A DNA stretch of 64,000 bases from Acheta domesticus (Eukaryota > Arthropoda > Insecta > Orthoptera > Gryllidae): positions 1-64,000 of the forward strand of contig JAHLJT010003122.1 in assembly GCA_031308135.1 (NCBI GenBank), read 5' to 3'. Of the stretch, positions 43,451 through 55,410 are shown one piece after another. Under the pieces are notes generated by a model, which saw only the letters and a list, made by a program, of their open reading frames with translations, was not told the origin of the DNA and searched no databases. The translations under genes were made by a program, and so were the position numbers. Within the stretch, counting starts at the first letter, position 1; the number at the start of each line of letters is the position of its first letter.

Positions 43451-46170
43451 ACCCCCCTTTCGGAAATCTTTTCAAAATTATTTCTTGGAACGCCAACGGT
43501 GGACTTCGCCTTAAAAAAGCAGAAATTCTCCAATTCACTAGTGACTACTCTCCACATATTCTTCTCTTTCAAGAAACGCATCTTCTCCCGGCCGAAACCT
43601 TCTCACTTCAAAATTATTTCGTCTACCGTACAAATCGTCCTGGGCCGCACCGCGGCGGTGGCACACTCATCGCAATAAAACGGAACATCCCACATACGCT
43701 TCTGGTCATACCGCCTCTCGCCGCAATAGAAGCCACAGCTGTTGAAGTAGGAACGCCGCACGGAACGATCACAGTCGTCTCCGTCTACAAGCGGCCTCAA
43801 CTTCAACTAGCGGAATGCGACCTCGATACGCTGCTGACGCTCGGGCCGTCAATTATCTTAGCAGGAGATCTGAACTGCAAGCACGTTGACTGGGGCTGTC
43901 ACGTGCGGAATGCATCAGGAAATCGCCTGCTCTCCTACCTGTCTCGAAGCAATCAACTCACCATATCCGCGCCGCCTTCTATCACCCACCTTCACACAAA
44001 TCCTTTTAACAATACAATCAACGGCGATATCCTCGATTTTGTTCTCCATTCCCCCACTCTATCAATCACGACTCCCAAACCTCTTCATGAACTCACATCT
44101 GATCACCTCCCCATCATCTTCGCGCTTCAAAGAGATCTTTTTCCTCCCCCCACCCCAAAACCAAAACTAACCACCGATTGGACTTCCTATAAAAACAAAC
44201 TCACTAATAAACTCATTGGTAACCTTGTTCTTGATTCCCCCCATGACATAGACCGCGCACTAAAACATCTTTCTTACCAAATAAAAACTTCTTTTCACGA
44301 AAACTCAAAACCCTGTCCGTCAACTATCTCCACCAACCAAACACCCACCGAGTTGATTCGCCTCATACAGGAACGCAGAAAAGCGCAGAGAAAATACCAT
44401 CTTTCTCACGACCCTGATGCGAAAGCAGCTTATCAATCTATTCGGCGGAAAACCTCCAGGCTTCTGCGGGAGCACAGGAACGCGATGTGGGAAAAATTTG
44501 TCGAAAAATCCGAAATTAACAACGCACAAGATCTGTGGAAATTACAAAGGGTCTTACGAAGCCCACAGCCGGCCACCACAGCACTAAATCGTCCCCACGG
44601 CCTCCCACCCACTTATGACCCCGCAGTAAAAGCCGAAGTATTCGCAGACACTTTACAAAACCGTTTTACTCCTCCAAACATCGCTCTCTCCCTCCCAGCC
44701 ACCGCCGCGGAAATTTCTTTTACTCAAACTCCCCCAGAAGAAATTCCTCCTGACTGGCAAATCACTGCGGATGAAGTGAGCGACCAGCTGAAAAACATCA
44801 ACACTAAGAAAGCGGGCGGGCCGGATAAACTCACTGGCGAAATGCTAAAGGAACTTCCTCCTAAGGCCACCCGACTGCTAGCTTCAATCTACACAGCCTG
44901 CATTTCTGTCCAATATTTCCCCGCGGTATGGAAATCCGCGACTGTGACTCTTATCCCGAAAACGAATAAAAACCCGCGTCTCCCGGAAAACTACCGGCCC
45001 ATCTCTCTCCTGCCGATTTTAGGAAAAATATTAGAAAAACTTATTCTTAAACGAATCTTGCCCCAATTCGAAGAAAAAGGAATCATTCGGGAGACGCAAT
45101 TCGGATTCAGGAAAAATCGCTCCTCCGCGCTCCAGGCCCTTCGCTTCACTTTCTTTATTTCATCCACCCTTAACTACAAATACTCAATACCCGCTCTTTT
45201 CTTCGACTACTCTTTCGCTTTCGACACTGTCCATCACCCACTCCTCCTCCACAAACTTCGCCCCTACATTCCCCCTTTTCTACTAAACTTCATTACAAGC
45301 TATCTTTCTTCTCGCACCTTTTCCGTAAAATATCAAAATTACACTTCTTCTTGCCGCCCAATTCTCGCCGGTGTCCCACAAGGAGCCGTGCTCTCTCCCT
45401 TCCTCTTCTCGCTCTTTATAAACGATTCTCCCAAAACCGCCGGAGTGAGCGAATTTATTTACGCTGACGATCTCGCGTACGCAGTCAAGGGCAGTCACAT
45501 AAAACTGGCAACTTCCAAGCTTCAGCGCGCCGCAATCGCACTTTCGAATTGGAGTGCGGAAAACGGCCTCACGCTAAATGTACAGAAATGCCAGGCAATA
45601 ATTTTCACTCACAAAACAACACATAACCCACACACCATCGCTCCCATCCGCCTACACACACACACTCTCCCGTGGCTACAAGTAGTTAAATACCTTGGCG
45701 TCACTTTCGACAGCCATCTAACATGGAAAAAACACTTACAAGCAGCACACACAAACATGATACAACGCATCCACAGGCTCATGCCACTCATCAGAACACG
45801 AACACTTAAAGACACACTAAAAATTCGACTCTATCTTGCATGTGTACGGAGCGCGGGGCTGTACGCGTGCGAGGTATGGGCAACGGCAGCGGAACACCAC
45901 CGTGAGAAGCTCACGCGTGCGGAACACTCGTTTATCAGAGCTGCCTTTAAGCCCCCTCCAGGCACCATTCTAGACACAGAACTCACAAACAGACATATCG
46001 ACACGATCACCACAACGGCACACAAACTCGCCACGGAGAGAATAACACACATCTTCACAAACACACATCTACACCCAACTTTCACACCTTTCACACAATA
46101 TTTCGTCAAAAAATCTAGATACAAACTTAAAAAACTCCCTTCTGATATTATATTTCAAAACCCACCATAA
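43447..46170 (+). CDS. Element 2 ORF2: APE endonuclease / reverse transcriptase, 907 aa
   Basis: It carries out target nicking and reverse transcription. Endonuclease motifs: IISWNANGG, LLFQETHLLP (Glu about 43), LAGDLNCKHVDWGC (about 140) and TSDHLPIIFAL (about 218). Reverse transcriptase motifs: YFPAVWKSATVTLIPK, NYRPISLLPILGK, FFDYSFAFDTVHH (catalytic Asp), GVPQGAVLSPFLFSLFIND (about 645) and FIYADDLAYAV (YADD about 672), then KYLGVTFDSHLTW. There is no RNase H, and the size fits the Jockey clade. No frameshift or lost residue was seen. Codon use is A/C-rich, unlike the GC-rich ORFs of element 1, so the two elements are not recent duplicates. Confidence 0.95.
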   Translation: MNPPFGNLFKIISWNANGGLRLKKAEILQFTSDYSPHILLFQETHLLPAETFSLQNYFVYRTNRPGPHRGGGTLIAIKRNIPHTLLVIPPLAAIEATAVEVGTPHGTITVVSVYKRPQLQLAECDLDTLLTLGPSIILAGDLNCKHVDWGCHVRNASGNRLLSYLSRSNQLTISAPPSITHLHTNPFNNTINGDILDFVLHSPTLSITTPKPLHELTSDHLPIIFALQRDLFPPPTPKPKLTTDWTSYKNKLTNKLIGNLVLDSPHDIDRALKHLSYQIKTSFHENSKPCPSTISTNQTPTELIRLIQERRKAQRKYHLSHDPDAKAAYQSIRRKTSRLLREHRNAMWEKFVEKSEINNAQDLWKLQRVLRSPQPATTALNRPHGLPPTYDPAVKAEVFADTLQNRFTPPNIALSLPATAAEISFTQTPPEEIPPDWQITADEVSDQLKNINTKKAGGPDKLTGEMLKELPPKATRLLASIYTACISVQYFPAVWKSATVTLIPKTNKNPRLPENYRPISLLPILGKILEKLILKRILPQFEEKGIIRETQFGFRKNRSSALQALRFTFFISSTLNYKYSIPALFFDYSFAFDTVHHPLLLHKLRPYIPPFLLNFITSYLSSRTFSVKYQNYTSSCRPILAGVPQGAVLSPFLFSLFINDSPKTAGVSEFIYADDLAYAVKGSHIKLATSKLQRAAIALSNWSAENGLTLNVQKCQAIIFTHKTTHNPHTIAPIRLHTHTLPWLQVVKYLGVTFDSHLTWKKHLQAAHTNMIQRIHRLMPLIRTRTLKDTLKIRLYLACVRSAGLYACEVWATAAEHHREKLTRAEHSFIRAAFKPPPGTILDTELTNRHIDTITTTAHKLATERITHIFTNTHLHPTFTPFTQYFVKKSRYKLKKLPSDIIFQNPP

Positions 46171-46372
46171 TACACACAACACAGACAACACTTACACAAA
46201 CAACTACACAAAAACAAAAACACAACCAGGCAAGCACGAGCAACTACCCCCTCTAAAATGAATATATTTCACACATACTACAAATTCTCCAAATCATCTC
46301 TAAATTCCTTGGCAAAATTAAAAGAAAACTCAACCTACAAACATTGTAATTATGTAAATAAAACTAGATTTA

Positions 46373-46455
46373 AGCTTTAGGATTAGTTTAGAATTAAGTT
46401 AGGATTAGCCTAGGATTAGCTTAGAATTAAATTAGGATTAAGCAAATAGTTATAA
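46373..46455 (+). repeat. TTAGGATTAG-type repeats in element 2 3' UTR
   Basis: About seven imperfect units of TTAGGATTAG/TTAGAATTAA. They contain TTAGG but not in the TTAGG-TTAGG phase of insect telomeres. Confidence 0.7.
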
Positions 46456-47050
46456 GGAAACAAATTGTATATATTGTATATAGAACAGTAGTATAGATTA
46501 AGGCCCAGTTAGGATTAAGAAATTAGAATTTATTTAAACCAAATTAAACGTAGGATTTAGGATTATGATAACAATAGCAGCCACTTTCCAACCCTTGTAC
46601 TGTATTGTATAAATTGTATAAATTGTAAACAAAATCTGTTTGTATCTCATTTTATAACGCAAATCTGTACTCTGTAAAACTGAAAACAAATAAAGAGTCC
46701 CCGACGCCTGCGAGAACGGGTAATAAGAGTGAAACGACAAAGAACGCCATTTACGCCACCAGGAAGACCTGAGTGCTCTCTCATCGAACGCCGCTTCGGA
46801 CGCGCAACCGAAATTATGCAAGAACGCCCAGAACCGCAGACATCAAGCAGACATCAAAAAACGGGATAACCGTACGGTGTTCTGCACCTGCCAGTAAACA
46901 AAAACTTGAAACACCCGGCGGAAGAGCTCCACACCAGGAGCAGGCCGCCACCAGTCTGACCGAAGTGCTTCGTCGTCGGCGCTCATTCCCGAGCGTGGCC
47001 CAGTCCGAAGCACACTCTGTGTCACTTGGCTGTTCAATCGTTCTAGGACC

Positions 47051-47853
47051 ATGGCCGATACTAGCGCGTCCGGAGCGGCGTCCGCTGCCGCCGCGCCGCC
47101 TGCGGAAGCCGGATCTCCGAAGAAGAGCAAGTCGGGTGGCAGCGCTGCGAAGAAGCCGCGTTCAAAACCCGCGCACCCTCGCACCTCCGAGATGGTGTAC
47201 AACGCCATCAAGAGCCTGAAGGAGCGCGGAGGTTCTTCGCTGCAAGCCATCAAAAAGTACATCGCGGCGAATTACAAGGTGGATTCCGAGAAGCACGCGC
47301 CGTTCATCAAAAAGTACTTGAAGACGGCTGTCAGCACCGGCGACCTCGTCCAGACCAAAGGTGATTATCTATTGTTTTTCTTCCGTGATATACATATATT
47401 TTTTTAAAAAAAATTGTTGTTGTTGTTGTTTTGTTAATGTGATTCGCAACTAACCTCTCTCTCGTGTGTGTTTGTGTGTTGCTAGGCAAGGGAGCGTCTG
47501 GCTCGTTTAAGCTGCCCGCGACTGCCGGAAAGCCTGAGAAGAGCGGCGAAAAGGCTGGAAAGAAGCGCCCGGCGCCGGCTGCGAAGCCGACCAAGAAGAA
47601 GGCGGTCGCAGCCAAGGCCAAGAAGGCAGCGGGCGCCAAGGCGGCGGGCGGCAAGCGCAGCGTGACTGCAGCTGCTGCCGTCGCGAAGCGCAGCGCCCCC
47701 GCCTCGCCCAAGAAGCCCAAGAAGGCGCCTTCCAAGGTGAAGAAGGTGGCCAAGGCGCCCACCAAAAAACCAAAGGCGCCCAAACCGAAGAAGGTCGCCT
47801 CTCCGTCCAAGCCGAAGGCGGCTGCCAAGAAAGCAGCTCCGAAGAAGAAATGA
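47051..47853 (+). CDS. H1: Histone H1 (linker histone), two exons, 225 aa
   Basis: Exon 1 47051-47360, exon 2 47486-47853. The N-terminal tail is Ala/Ser/Lys-rich. The winged-helix globular domain runs from about residue 41 ([20 protein letters not shown]) to about 112 ([10 protein letters not shown]), and a long Lys/Ala/Pro-rich tail ends AAPKKK. It binds linker DNA and compacts chromatin. Without splicing, the frame stops within the intron and the basic tail is lost, so the intron is needed. ATG 47051 has a good context (GGACCATGGCC). The gene ends with HSL and HDE like its intronless neighbours. No TATA box is evident in the 300 bp upstream, where element 2 ends. Confidence 0.93.
47361..47485 (+). 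other. Intron of histone H1, 125 bp, phase 1
   Basis: Donor AAAG/GTGATT at 47361, branch-site-like CTAAC at 47450-47454, a pyrimidine/GT-rich tract and acceptor TTGCTAG at 47485. Removal joins [11 protein letters not shown] across the globular domain, matching the conserved H1 sequence. Confidence 0.85.
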
Positions 47854-47883
47854 AATGGCGTTCGCGCCGTTTCACCCTTATTA

Positions 47884-47906
47884 CCCGGTTCGCGCACGCG
47901 AACCGG
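47884..47906 (+). other. Strong hairpin upstream of the H1 stem-loop
   Basis: CCCGGTTCGCG and CGCGAACCGGG form an 11-bp inverted repeat around 2 nt, ending 8 nt before the histone stem-loop. The other histone genes here lack it. Confidence 0.8.
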
Positions 47907-47914
47907 GGCCAAAC

Positions 47915-47953
47915 GGTCCTTCTTAGGGCCATCATATTTTTCGAAAGAGCAAA
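47915..47953 (+). terminator. H1 histone stem-loop (47915-47930) and HDE (47943-47953)
   Basis: GGTCCTTCTTAGGGCC has a 6-bp stem with one G-U pair and loop UCUU. GAAAGAGCAAA follows after 12 nt. Confidence 0.93.
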
Positions 47954-48410
47954 AAACAGCCATTTAATTTCAAAAAATAAATAAAAATCCCTATTATTTC
48001 CTGTCCTTGACGTTCCGTAAGAAACTTAATTTTTTTCCCCCGCTTTATTATTCAACCTCTTTAATTTTTATTTTTCTTTCGACAACTGTTTCTTTACGAA
48101 GATGTGAGATATTAATTACTTCATCGTAGCGTGACCTTGATATCGGATTGGTAAATTCCGGAAGAAATTCGATTTAATAAGGTGAAACACAAAATTTAGA
48201 TTTAAAATAATATAAAATATAGATTGTAATTATATAACGAAATTAATACTATCCTTCAGGCGCGCGATATATTTTCATTGTTCCGACGACTATTTATTTA
48301 CGAAGTTGCAGCGATTCACTACGCTCTTTTTTTTTTTTTTTTCGTTTAATTGACGACTGGGGATTTATTTTATTACAAATTATTTGCAGGGAGAGGACGA
48401 CGTACATTGA
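47954..48410. other. AT-rich spacer between H1 and H3
   Basis: Convergent intergenic region with a T tract near 48328-48342. No gene seen. Confidence 0.7.
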
Positions 48411-48451
48411 TGCTCTTTAAAAGGAAGAGTTGGTTGGCCCTGAAAAGGGCC
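48411..48451 (-). terminator. H3 histone stem-loop (48436-48451) and HDE (48411-48418)
   Basis: On the minus strand GGCCCTTTTCAGGGCC, then AAAGAGCA 17 nt further. Confidence 0.93.
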
Positions 48452-48483
48452 GTTATTATAAATGAATAAAAAAAATTATTCAC

Positions 48484-49505
<1,022 letters not shown>

Positions 49506-49555
49506 GTCGCTCAACAGAATTTTTTTCTTGTTGTTGTCGACGGCACAGCTACAAC

Positions 49556-49597
49556 GGCCCTTTTAAGGGCCACCCAAAATATCCCTGAAAGAGCAAA
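49556..49597 (+). terminator. H4 histone stem-loop (49556-49571) and HDE (49587-49597)
   Basis: GGCCCTTTTAAGGGCC (loop UUUA), then GAAAGAGCAAA after 15 nt. Confidence 0.95.
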
Positions 49598-50156
49598 AAT
49601 GTTTGTATTCTCTCTTATTATTCCTTTTGTTTTTAGTAATAAATGTGAGGTGATTTTGTTCCCATTCCTTTAAATAAAAATACTATGATATTGAACGTGT
49701 CAATTTTTACAATTAAACAAGACGTCGAAAGGTGTCATAGTGATGTAGCTCTGATTATAAAGATCCGCGAGCTAATTATTAATGTCCAAACTGGTATATT
49801 TGCTCGTTACTAAGGTCATCTTCTTCATCCCATCATCATCTATCGTCATCATCCCTTCGTAAGAGCTTAAGTATTTATTTTTGTCCTTGATATTCGTATT
49901 ATTTACGTATTTAAAAAAAAATACACATTATTCATATTATTCACATATTTAAAAATATGACGCGCCTTAGCGAGGTAGCTCAGATAATGATAACTTGCTC
50001 TTATTAACGTGATTTCCGTTACGTAAGTATTCATCATCTCCTTTTATGAGATTAACATTTACACTTTCATTTCGTAAACACGACTGAAAAAGCAATAATT
50101 TTTTTTTTTTCAAACAAGGTTTTCGTTTATTAAAGGGGGAAAAACAACAGCATGAT
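49598..50156. other. AT-rich spacer between H4 and H2A
   Basis: Convergent intergenic region with poly-A/T tracts. No gene or repeat seen. Confidence 0.7.
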
Positions 50157-50196
50157 TTGCTCTTTTAGAAATATATTGTTGGCCCTGAAAAGGGCC
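50157..50196 (-). terminator. H2A histone stem-loop (50181-50196) and HDE (50157-50167)
   Basis: On the minus strand GGCCCTTTTCAGGGCC, then AAAAGAGCAAA after 13 nt. Confidence 0.94.
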
Positions 50197-50245
50197 GTTC
50201 TTGCGCAAACGTGGCGCAGAAAGAAGAATTACTTCTCCAGCACAT

Positions 50246-50918
<673 letters not shown>

Positions 50919-51290
50919 ATGCCGCCCAAGACTAGCGGAAAGGCCGCGAAGAAGGCCGGCAAGGCCCAGAAGAACATCTCCAAGGGAGACAAGAAGAAGA
51001 AGCGCAAGAGGAAGGAAAGCTACGCCATCTACATCTACAAGGTGCTGAAGCAGGTCCATCCTGACACCGGCATCTCCAGCAAGGCGATGAGCATCATGAA
51101 CAGCTTTGTCAACGACATTTTCGAGCGCATCGCCGCCGAGGCTTCTCGCCTGGCGCACTACAACAAGCGCTCCACCATCACCTCGCGGGAGATCCAGACG
51201 GCTGTGCGTCTTCTTCTGCCCGGCGAGTTGGCAAAGCACGCCGTCAGCGAAGGCACTAAGGCTGTCACCAAGTACACCAGCTCCAAGTAA
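50919..51290 (+). CDS. H2B: Histone H2B, copy 2
   Basis: 123 aa, identical in protein sequence to copies 1 and 3, with the same flanks. This is the only copy in the window with an intact H2A partner sharing its promoter. Confidence 0.98.
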   Translation: MPPKTSGKAAKKAGKAQKNISKGDKKKKRKRKESYAIYIYKVLKQVHPDTGISSKAMSIMNSFVNDIFERIAAEASRLAHYNKRSTITSREIQTAVRLLLPGELAKHAVSEGTKAVTKYTSSK

Positions 51291-51353
51291 GCTTGCTCTT
51301 ATTTCGGCTCGCTTGACTTGCGCAGCGTTGGTGCTTGCTTGTGTGCAGCAAAC

Positions 51354-51395
51354 GGCCCTTTTCAGGGCCAACAATTTTTTTCATGAAAGAGCAAA
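51354..51395 (+). terminator. H2B copy 2 histone stem-loop (51354-51369) and HDE (51385-51395)
   Basis: Same 16-nt stem-loop and GAAAGAGCAAA as copy 1, with 15 nt between them. Confidence 0.95.
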
Positions 51396-52113
51396 TGGTG
51401 TTATGCCTCGGCCATCATTACAGGATTCCATGTAATGTAAAAAATAAAATGAATTGAGAGCCCTACCCCACTCCTCTTTTTTTTTTATTATTTAATTCAT
51501 TCATTATGTGCGCGCCCTTGTTATTATATTCGACGAGCGCAATATTCTACTGTCATTATTACTTAAATTATATAATTAATAATAATCACCATAACAAAAA
51601 TAAGTCGAAAATTCAACGGGGTTGCGAGTGCGGCTATGCTAGCGGTGCAGGGGGCTTCAAGGTCGTTTCATGTGATGGGATTGGGTCGCACCACGAGTTT
51701 TCGTGTCATGAGTATTGCTTGCTTGTGTGTACTCGCGGCTTTTCCGAGGTACATACGTGTGCTAGAAAAGAAACAGTCAATACTACTATATAAAATAATG
51801 CGCCTGATGTTCGGTTCCTAGTACTTCCGTATTACCAAATGCGGAACACCCGCAAACAGTAATCCTTATAAAATCTACTATAATTTATCTTCCTCTACTT
51901 CGCAAACAAGGTTTTGTATTCACATTCACCTGGAATTCAATTTCACATTCACCTGGAAACCGCAAATGCGAGCTACGTTACCCAGCGCCTGAAAAAAGGC
52001 AACCCGCAATACACGTGTGCATGGCGGACGTGTATTGCGTAAGGGGCACTCCGAAAAAATTTTTTTGGGGTGTTTTCCAGGACGATTATTTCGACTGTGT
52101 TTTGATTAAATGA

Positions 52114-52306
52114 AAGTGGGCCAACTCCGGCGGATTCTGCAATACCGGAACGACCCTCGGAGAGGTCGCAGTAAACCGCATTATCCCTCTCCTGTTTCCA
52201 AAAATCAGATTAATATACTGAAGCCCCCGATGGGGACTGTATCAGATATTAAGCTGATAAGAACAGATACTACACTTTGATCTTAGCCAAAAGGCCGAGA
52301 AGCGAT
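52114..52306 (-). ncRNA. U2: U2 snRNA, copy 2
   Basis: Sequence identical to copy 1 across the full ~193 nt, including the GTAGTA branch-point recognition sequence and the Sm-type site. Tail to tail with H2B. Confidence 0.95.
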
Positions 52307-54448
52307 ACCGGTAAACGGTCTTTATTTGGTTTTTAGGAAAACTTTTAAAAAAACCCGAAATCCAGCGAAAAAAAAACAAAAAAAACCCGGTTCGTTTCGA
52401 GGAAAAAAAATTTTTTTTTTCGACATTTTGAATCGCGAAATTTTTGGTGAAGTAGTGCTGTGGAAGGGATAATTTTGAGCTTCTGGGATGCAGATGTAAT
52501 TGTTTTACAACGTAGCACCAGAAAATTTCTCAATTTTCGCGTATTTTTGGAGAAATCGAAATTTTAAAATAAACATGGCTAGATGTTAGATGGAATTTTT
52601 AACCGAGAAAATGCGGTGAAGTAGCGCTGGGAAATGGATATTTTCGGGTTTCTAGGATGCGGAAGTAATTGTTTTACAACGTAGCACCAAAAAATTTCTC
52701 AATTTTTGCGTATTTTTCGCGAAATCGAAATTTTAAAAAAACTGCTAGATAGTAGATAGGGACATATCCAACAATAGACTCTCGTTTCGTCTAGCGCCGC
52801 TAGTATTGCTTAGAGACGCACCAAACAATTTTTTTTTTTAATTAAGTGATTTTGACGTTTCTTCTTGCGAATATCACGCATTCAGACCGGTCGTACTTTG
52901 CTGAACCCTTGAAACACGCCGCTTTGCATATCGCGCAGACGACGCGCGGCACCTCCGAACGTTTGAATTGCGCCCCGAAATACCTCCTTCGTGCCCATTG
53001 GTCGAATTCGGTCCGCGACCTTGGCGTTCGCCCAATGGCGAAAACCTCGTTTCTGCCGCGAAAAACACACGATTTTATAGGAAATTCTTGAATGCAATGT
53101 AACTCTTTGTTCTTCACTGATACATAGAAAAAATCTGTCATTCAGATATACTACTTTCGATTGGATCCTTGTCAGATGATAGACTCGTTTATATATTGCG
53201 TCCGATATCTGCTACCATTCGCACAACTTTCCACGAAACATTGCTTTCTGAAATGTCGCAGAGTCGTCTGACAATACATTTTATTGCAAACTATACGCGT
53301 TTTTTTTTTTCAATTCCGATCGTATTCGCATATGTCTCAAGGTCGCTATCGTTTCACACGTCATGGGTGGAGGGGGAAACGCCAACGCGGAGCCATCAGT
53401 CTCCGCTGGGCGGTCGTGCGTGACGGTCTCGTGTGCGAGCGTGTGAATGTGTGTATCTTGTTTCTATGTGATGTGCGTTATAACAACATGTATTGTTTTT
53501 CTGATTCTTTCTTCCGTCTCTGCGTGCCGTTCTCTGCTTGCCGAACGCCAGTAAGTGCAATTTTGCAACCGATTTGCCATTAATGCGAACAGTTTGAAGC
53601 AGCAGCAGCAGCAGCACACTCATATGTATGCTTTCTTTCTTTCTTTACAGAACAGGCGCCGCAGAATGGAAAACCAGCTTTTTACGATTGGTACGTATCT
53701 GTGACACTCAGAATGTCATTGCGCTATTGCGAATTGTTCGTGTTGTGACACCGTGTGCAGTGGCATGCATTCGACGTGTACGAAAATCAGTGTTTGGAAT
53801 TACCTCCAAGACGAGCGACAGTGCGTGTGTAGCTGTTGGTTTCATGACGTGCAGGATAAGCGTGTGATTGCATTTTGGTATTGTGTGAAAATCTGTACAG
53901 TGGCTCAGATGCAAATTCAAGTTTCGTTTTATTTCGTTCTCGCCAACGTGCGCTTCAGGCGTAGGTGATGAGACGCAAAGCGTGTGGTTTTCACAGAGTG
54001 GTGAGGGCGCATTAAAATCCAAAATATTTCGTGGTCATTTCGAGTTTAGATAGGCACAAGTGTGTGGTAGGTTGCTGTTGTAAATTTTTGTTCATTTCGT
54101 GTTCTAGTGTGCCTTGTGCAGTGATGTGCTATTATTAAAAAAGAGAAGGCGTTGTTAATTATTACGTCTCAGAAATGATTGGAATATATTCCGCGTGGAC
54201 AATGCTTTCGTCATATTTCCAGTTGATAGGGGCGTAATCGTGTTTCGCTTTATTCTGTGCTAGCTCTCGTAAGAGAACGTTGGGCGTAGAAAGAAAGAGA
54301 ATAGTGTTTCTTGGCTCTCTCTCTTTCTCTCTGCTCCATATACGCAGTTCTTTGTGTGCGAGTTCTCTTCGAGTGCACCGGGCACTACTACGAAACGGCT
54401 CGCTACTTCGTTGAAAAAAAGATTTGTTGATTTCGTGTCCTACAAGCC
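52307..54448. repeat. Conserved non-coding block upstream of U2, copy 2
   Basis: Matches 7781-9925 apart from a 1-nt change in a poly-A run. Homology ends at CCTACAAG. Here it is followed by the 54449-54700 segment instead of the satellite. The putative 40-nt exon lies at 53651-53690. Confidence 0.85.
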
Positions 54449-54700
54449 AGTCAGTCGTGGCCGCCGCAGCGCGGCGGCTGGGCGGTGTTGTTTTCGTTCG
54501 CACGGCCTGGAGGTACTTGCCACCACCTGACAGAGCGGTTTTGCTCTTTAAGATTTGCTCTTTCGATTTTGCTCTTTTTTTTTAACTCTGTCAGAGGAAG
54601 CTGTACCACGGCCCGGAGTCAGGTCCAGTCGAACACACTCGAACACAGGAGCAGGGCAGAGATCGGACGATGTGTCTCCTCTGCTGCCAAGATCCGGAAT
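54449..54700. other. Unit-junction segment with three tandem TTGCTCTTT motifs
   Basis: A 252-bp segment found nowhere else in the window. TTGCTCTTT occurs at 54541, 54555 and 54569, an exact 14-bp period. On the minus strand this gives three AAAGAGCAA motifs, i.e. three HDEs. On the plus strand it is the sequence expected at the 5' end of U7 snRNA, which pairs with the HDE. The triplet is flanked by an inverted repeat, CTGACAGAG (54527-54535) and CTCTGTCAG (54586-54594). No U7 Sm site (AATTTGTCTAG) was found, so it is not called as U7. Confidence 0.6.
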
Positions 54701-54933
54701 GCACTGGAGATCGCAGCCACCTATATTTATAAGCTCGGTGCCCCTTCCGCGGGGCGCGCCGAGATCGCCACTATTCGGCACGCATCGCCCGTGACCGCTC
54801 TCATTGGGCGGCCCCTTCCGCCGTGCGCCCGAGCGCGGTGGAAGGGGTACCGAGCTGATAAATATGACCGGCCGCTCCCGCGGAGCCACATTCGCTCTGC
54901 GAAAGTTGTGTCGAACGCACCTCTGTAGTCGAC
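54700..54933 (+). promoter_or_regulatory. H2B promoter, copy 3 (H2A side cut off)
   Basis: Homology to the divergent promoter starts at GCACTGGAG near 54700. Both TATA boxes remain (54722-54731 and 54857-54866), but the H2A leader and gene are missing. Confidence 0.75.
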
Positions 54934-55305
54934 ATGCCGCCCAAGACTAGCGGAAAGGCCGCGAAGAAGGCCGGCAAGGCCCAGAAGAACATCTCCAAGG
55001 GAGACAAGAAGAAGAAGCGCAAGAGGAAGGAAAGCTACGCCATCTACATCTACAAGGTGCTGAAGCAGGTCCATCCTGACACCGGCATCTCCAGCAAGGC
55101 GATGAGCATCATGAACAGCTTTGTCAACGACATTTTCGAGCGCATCGCCGCCGAGGCTTCTCGCCTGGCGCACTACAACAAGCGCTCCACCATCACCTCG
55201 CGGGAGATCCAGACGGCTGTGCGTCTTCTTCTGCCCGGCGAGTTGGCAAAGCACGCCGTCAGCGAAGGCACTAAGGCTGTCACCAAGTACACCAGCTCCA
55301 AGTAA
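54934..55305 (+). CDS. H2B: Histone H2B, copy 3
   Basis: 123 aa, identical to the other copies and with intact 3' signals, so probably functional. It lacks its H2A partner, which is replaced by the short segment 54449-54700. It is convergent with a U2 gene that has been split by a retrotransposon. Confidence 0.97.
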   Translation: MPPKTSGKAAKKAGKAQKNISKGDKKKKRKRKESYAIYIYKVLKQVHPDTGISSKAMSIMNSFVNDIFERIAAEASRLAHYNKRSTITSREIQTAVRLLLPGELAKHAVSEGTKAVTKYTSSK

Positions 55306-55368
55306 GCTTGCTCTTATTTCGGCTCGCTTGACTTGCGCAGCGTTGGTGCTTGCTTGTGTGCAGCAAAC

Positions 55369-55410
55369 GGCCCTTTTCAGGGCCAACAATTTTTTTCATG
55401 AAAGAGCAAA
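55369..55410 (+). terminator. H2B copy 3 histone stem-loop (55369-55384) and HDE (55400-55410)
   Basis: Same signals and spacing as the other H2B copies. Confidence 0.95.

Larger units (their letters stand above)
40640..46720 (+). mobile_element. Element 2: Jockey-like non-LTR retrotransposon, two intact ORFs
   Basis: In order: a 5' UTR with tandem hairpin repeats, Gag-like ORF1 (41417-43450), ORF2 with endonuclease and reverse transcriptase (43447-46170) and a 3' UTR with degenerate TTAGGATTAG repeats and AATAAA at 46689-46694. No poly-A run is visible, so the 3' end (about 46700-46720) and the 5' end (somewhere from 39730 to 40700) are approximate. Both ORFs are open and keep their catalytic and zinc-binding residues, so this copy may be autonomous. 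It lies just upstream of histone H1, in the same orientation. Confidence 0.85.

Noticed and set aside
54541..54640. U7 snRNA gene at the triple TTGCTCTTT
   Set aside because: No U7-type Sm site or terminal stem-loop follows; kept only as a finding about HDE complementarity.
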